Source of the DNA: an uncultured Clostridia bacterium
GTDB lineage: Bacteria > Bacillota > Clostridia > Christensenellales > UBA1242
NCBI GenBank assembly: GCA_900554955.1
Contig: USJH01000049.1
Location: forward strand, 1 to 7,740
Direction: 5' to 3'
DNA: 7,740 bases
The notes under the pieces are model-generated. The model was not told the origin of the DNA. It made no database searches and saw only the letters and a list, made by a program, of their open reading frames with translations. This document shows, one piece after another, positions 6,619-7,740 of the stretch. Numbering within the stretch: the first letter of the stretch is position 1; each line of letters starts with the position of its first letter. The position numbers and the translations under genes were made by a program.

Positions 6619-6647
6619 TTGCAATTTTTTTTAAGCTGTGATATAAT
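6619..6647 (+). promoter_or_regulatory. Extended -10 promoter reading into the gene-free stretch
   Basis: TGATATAAT (6639-6647) is a perfect extended -10. A fair -35, TTGCAA (6619-6624), lies 17 bases upstream, and the spacer starts with a run of eight T (6625-6632). The start would be near 6654. No protein gene begins for almost 300 bases downstream, so its product is most likely RNA or a long leader. Confidence 0.65.
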
Positions 6648-6653
6648 ATTAAT

Positions 6654-6848
6654 GTGTCGAGCATAGATACATGCTTTTCCGGACTGTAACCAATATTCCA
6701 ACTCACATTAGTGTTGCACATAGATATTTGGCTCTCACTGGTGCCAGAAAAAAGTTGTGGTTGTGTTTTGGAATTGAAAGGCATCACAGGTCTCGACCAA
6801 CTTGGTAAACCTATCCCAAGAAAACTACCTGCAGATTCTTGCTTTTTT
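6654..6848 (+). ncRNA. Candidate structured RNA or leader of unknown class
   Basis: This stretch lies between a clear promoter and a T6 run. It is about 41% G+C (6661-6840, counted by hand) against roughly 31-33% on both sides, as expected for a structured RNA in an AT-rich genome. It folds into a rod: GTCGAG (6656-6661) with CTCGAC (6792-6797); ATGCTTTTC (6671-6679) with GAAAGGCAT (6776-6784, one G-U); ATTCCAA (6695-6701) with TTGGAAT (6768-6774); CACA (6704-6707) with TGTG (6762-6765); and an inner hairpin TTTGGC (6727-6732) with GCCAGA (6743-6748). A large one-sided bubble lies at 6680-6694. A short hairpin and then CAAGAA (6817-6822) with TTCTTG (6836-6841) plus T6 close it. The rod with a bubble recalls 6S RNA, but I recognise no family consensus. 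It could also be an attenuating leader for the downstream membrane-protein gene. Confidence 0.5.
6817..6848 (+). terminator. Weak possible terminator at the end of the candidate RNA
   Basis: CAAGAA (6817-6822) can pair with TTCTTG (6836-6841) around a 13-base loop, followed by C and six T (6843-6848). The stem is short and AT-rich. CCAAG (6816-6820) can instead pair with the upstream CTTGG (6801-6805), which would prevent the terminator stem. Confidence 0.4.
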
Positions 6849-6922
6849 GTGGAAATCTGATTTATAAGTCTTGGCAAAGATGAACGAATCCGAAATTCAA
6901 TCTATGGTGGCAAGGTGAAAAA

Positions 6923-6945
6923 TCTTTAAGGTATAATCAAAGAGG
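6923..6945 (+). promoter_or_regulatory. -10 box and ribosome site of the YgjV-family gene within a small hairpin
   Basis: TATAAT (6932-6937) lies 12 bases before the ATG at 6950, without a good -35. A start near 6944 would leave a leader of about 6 bases. TCTTT (6923-6927) can pair with AAAGA (6939-6943), putting the -10 in the loop and the AGAGG ribosome site (6941-6945, 4 bases before ATG) partly in the 3' arm. Confidence 0.4.
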
Positions 6946-6949
6946 TTTT

Positions 6950-7663
6950 ATGTTTAGCGCTAATTTTATAATTGCGCAATTGTTGGGATTTATGGCACTT
7001 TTGGTTTATTGTCTTTCCTATGTTGTTAAAAGCCGAACAAAGTTTTTGCTTTTTGCAACAATTGCGGAACTGCTTTATTCCTTGCCATTCATCTTTCTTG
7101 GATCAATCGGAACGGGAATAATTTCAATTGTTTCGTGCATTCAGAACCTTTGTTTCTTTCTTTATGAAAAGAAAGGAGAAAAGATGCCAACTTGGCAAGT
7201 CTGGACCTATGTTTCAGCTTTCACCTTGATTGGCCTTTTCACTGCTGAAACGATTTGGGACATTCTTCCAACAATTTCAAACGTTGTTTTAACTTTCGTG
7301 TTTAACATGAAAGACATGAAAAAACTTCGTTTGTATCATTTTATTCCAAGCTTGCTTTTGCTTGCGAACGACATTTTGGTTAAAGCATATGCCAATGCTA
7401 TTGAAGACGGCTTTGAAGCAACTTTTTTGGCCGTTATGATTGCTTTGGACTGTGTAAGATCGCACGGGTTCAAAACCAAAATTAAAAGTGCAACACTAAA
7501 CAAATTCCATTCAAGAATTCTTTGGCAAATGGGAGTTAAATTTAACTTGCAGTCCAACAAAGAAGAACTTGAAACTGGTGATAATCAAGAGTTGTTTGCA
7601 AACAAAGAAGCATTTGTTCCAATGGTTTTTTTGAAAAGAGAAACCCCAATACCCCCATCGTAG
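6950..7663 (+). CDS. YgjV-family inner membrane protein with C-terminal extension
   Basis: The first 170 residues match the YgjV family (Imp-YgjV, PF10688), a polytopic membrane protein of unknown function. Hydrophobic segments fall near 5-25, 31-50, 54-72, 84-104, 106-119, 126-147 and 153-168. The family pattern is visible as an N-terminal AQLLGFMALLVYCLSYVVKS, a LYSLPFIFLGSIGTGIIS helix, ILPTISNVVLTFVFNMKDMK, and the DILVKAYANAIEDG-x-x-A-x-F-L segment. These correspond to the E. coli protein's LLPVIGTIVSTWAL and the later small-residue loop. Family members are usually about 170-190 residues; this one has 237, adding a hydrophilic, unfamiliar tail (about 172-237) that ends in LKRETPIPPS. AGAGG lies only 4 bases before the ATG. 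The gene is last before a strong terminator and follows the candidate RNA. No substrate can be inferred. Confidence 0.78.
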   Translation: MFSANFIIAQLLGFMALLVYCLSYVVKSRTKFLLFATIAELLYSLPFIFLGSIGTGIISIVSCIQNLCFFLYEKKGEKMPTWQVWTYVSAFTLIGLFTAETIWDILPTISNVVLTFVFNMKDMKKLRLYHFIPSLLLLANDILVKAYANAIEDGFEATFLAVMIALDCVRSHGFKTKIKSATLNKFHSRILWQMGVKFNLQSNKEELETGDNQELFANKEAFVPMVFLKRETPIPPS

Positions 7664-7678
7664 CTTTGCGGGGAAAAG

Positions 7679-7710
7679 AAAAAGAGAAGGAAAATTTCCT
7701 TCTCTTTTTA
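7679..7710. terminator. Strong bidirectional terminator after the YgjV-family gene
   Basis: A 12-bp stem, AAAAAGAGAAGG (7679-7690) with CCTTCTCTTTTT (7698-7709), has a 7-base loop (7691-7697) that can zip further, and ends in a T run. It begins 15 bases after the stop. The A-rich 5' arm gives a T tract on the other strand too, so a convergent gene may lie beyond the right edge. Confidence 0.92.
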
Positions 7711-7740
7711 TGTTTGATAAAATTTTAAATTATTGTTGGC

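Noticed and set aside
6551..6877. Minus-strand reading frame of 108 codons opposite the candidate RNA
   Set aside because: It starts at TTG with no ribosome site, matches no family I know, overlaps the DUF11 gene's promoter and leader, and its amino-acid makeup is unlike the neighbouring proteins.
6880..6918. Twelve-codon ATG frame (MNESEIQSMVAR) before the YgjV-family gene, as a leader peptide
   Set aside because: No ribosome site precedes it, and it has no run of regulatory codons or partner attenuator stem at its stop.
6654..6930. Known RNA classes: tmRNA, SRP RNA, RNase P RNA, T-box
   Set aside because: None of the landmark motifs is present: no CCA-type tRNA end, no SRP apical GNAR/AGCAG motif, no GAGGAAAGTCC, and no TGGTACCGCG. 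A GGTAAACC at 6804-6811 resembles RNase P but stands alone. 6S remains possible on shape only.
1..7740. TGA reassigned to tryptophan, as in some AT-rich Firmicute relatives
   Set aside because: All genes stop at TAA or TAG, but tryptophans in Fhs, the deacetylase and YgjV use TGG and no conserved frame is broken by TGA, so there is no positive evidence.

Overview
The window is AT-rich DNA with dense, bacterial-style gene packing. It holds eight protein genes (one cut by the left edge), several rho-independent terminators, and one roughly 300-base stretch without a credible protein gene that looks like a structured RNA locus. The yabP-yabQ-divIC block is typical of endospore-forming Firmicutes. 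Together with low GC, Fhs, RecD2 and an exported divergent polysaccharide deacetylase, it suggests an uncultured low-GC Firmicute of a Clostridia/Bacilli type. The exact lineage cannot be read from this window. All ORFs read cleanly with the standard bacterial code; the eight stops are TAA or TAG.

Left part (1-2490): the 3' nine-tenths of fhs (one-carbon metabolism) converges on a minus-strand gene for a secreted YibQ-like divergent polysaccharide deacetylase. A bidirectional hairpin terminator separates them. The deacetylase gene is divergent from recD2 across a gap of about 95 bases.

Centre (2491-5692): recD2 (SF1B 5'-3' DNA helicase) is followed by the tightly packed yabP, yabQ and divIC genes. 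They share short gaps or overlap and end at a strong terminator. YabP and YabQ are mother-cell sporulation proteins; DivIC is a division-septum protein. This gene order is conserved in Bacillus relatives, but there recD2 is not the upstream neighbour.

Right part (5693-7740): a minus-strand Ser/Thr-rich protein with two DUF11-like domains and no signal peptide sits behind a very strong ribosome binding site and a possible sigma-K-like promoter. Divergent from it, an extended -10 promoter points into a GC-enriched, foldable stretch with no plus-strand ORF, my best candidate for an unrecognised small RNA or leader. A YgjV-family membrane protein with an unusual C-terminal tail follows, ending at a long hairpin terminator.

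A recurring theme is very short 5' leaders. The -10 boxes sit 6, 12 and 19 bases before the start codons of recD2, ygjV and yabP. In two of these cases the -10 lies in the loop of a hairpin whose 3' arm overlaps the ribosome binding site. No mobile element, CRISPR array, tRNA or rRNA was seen.
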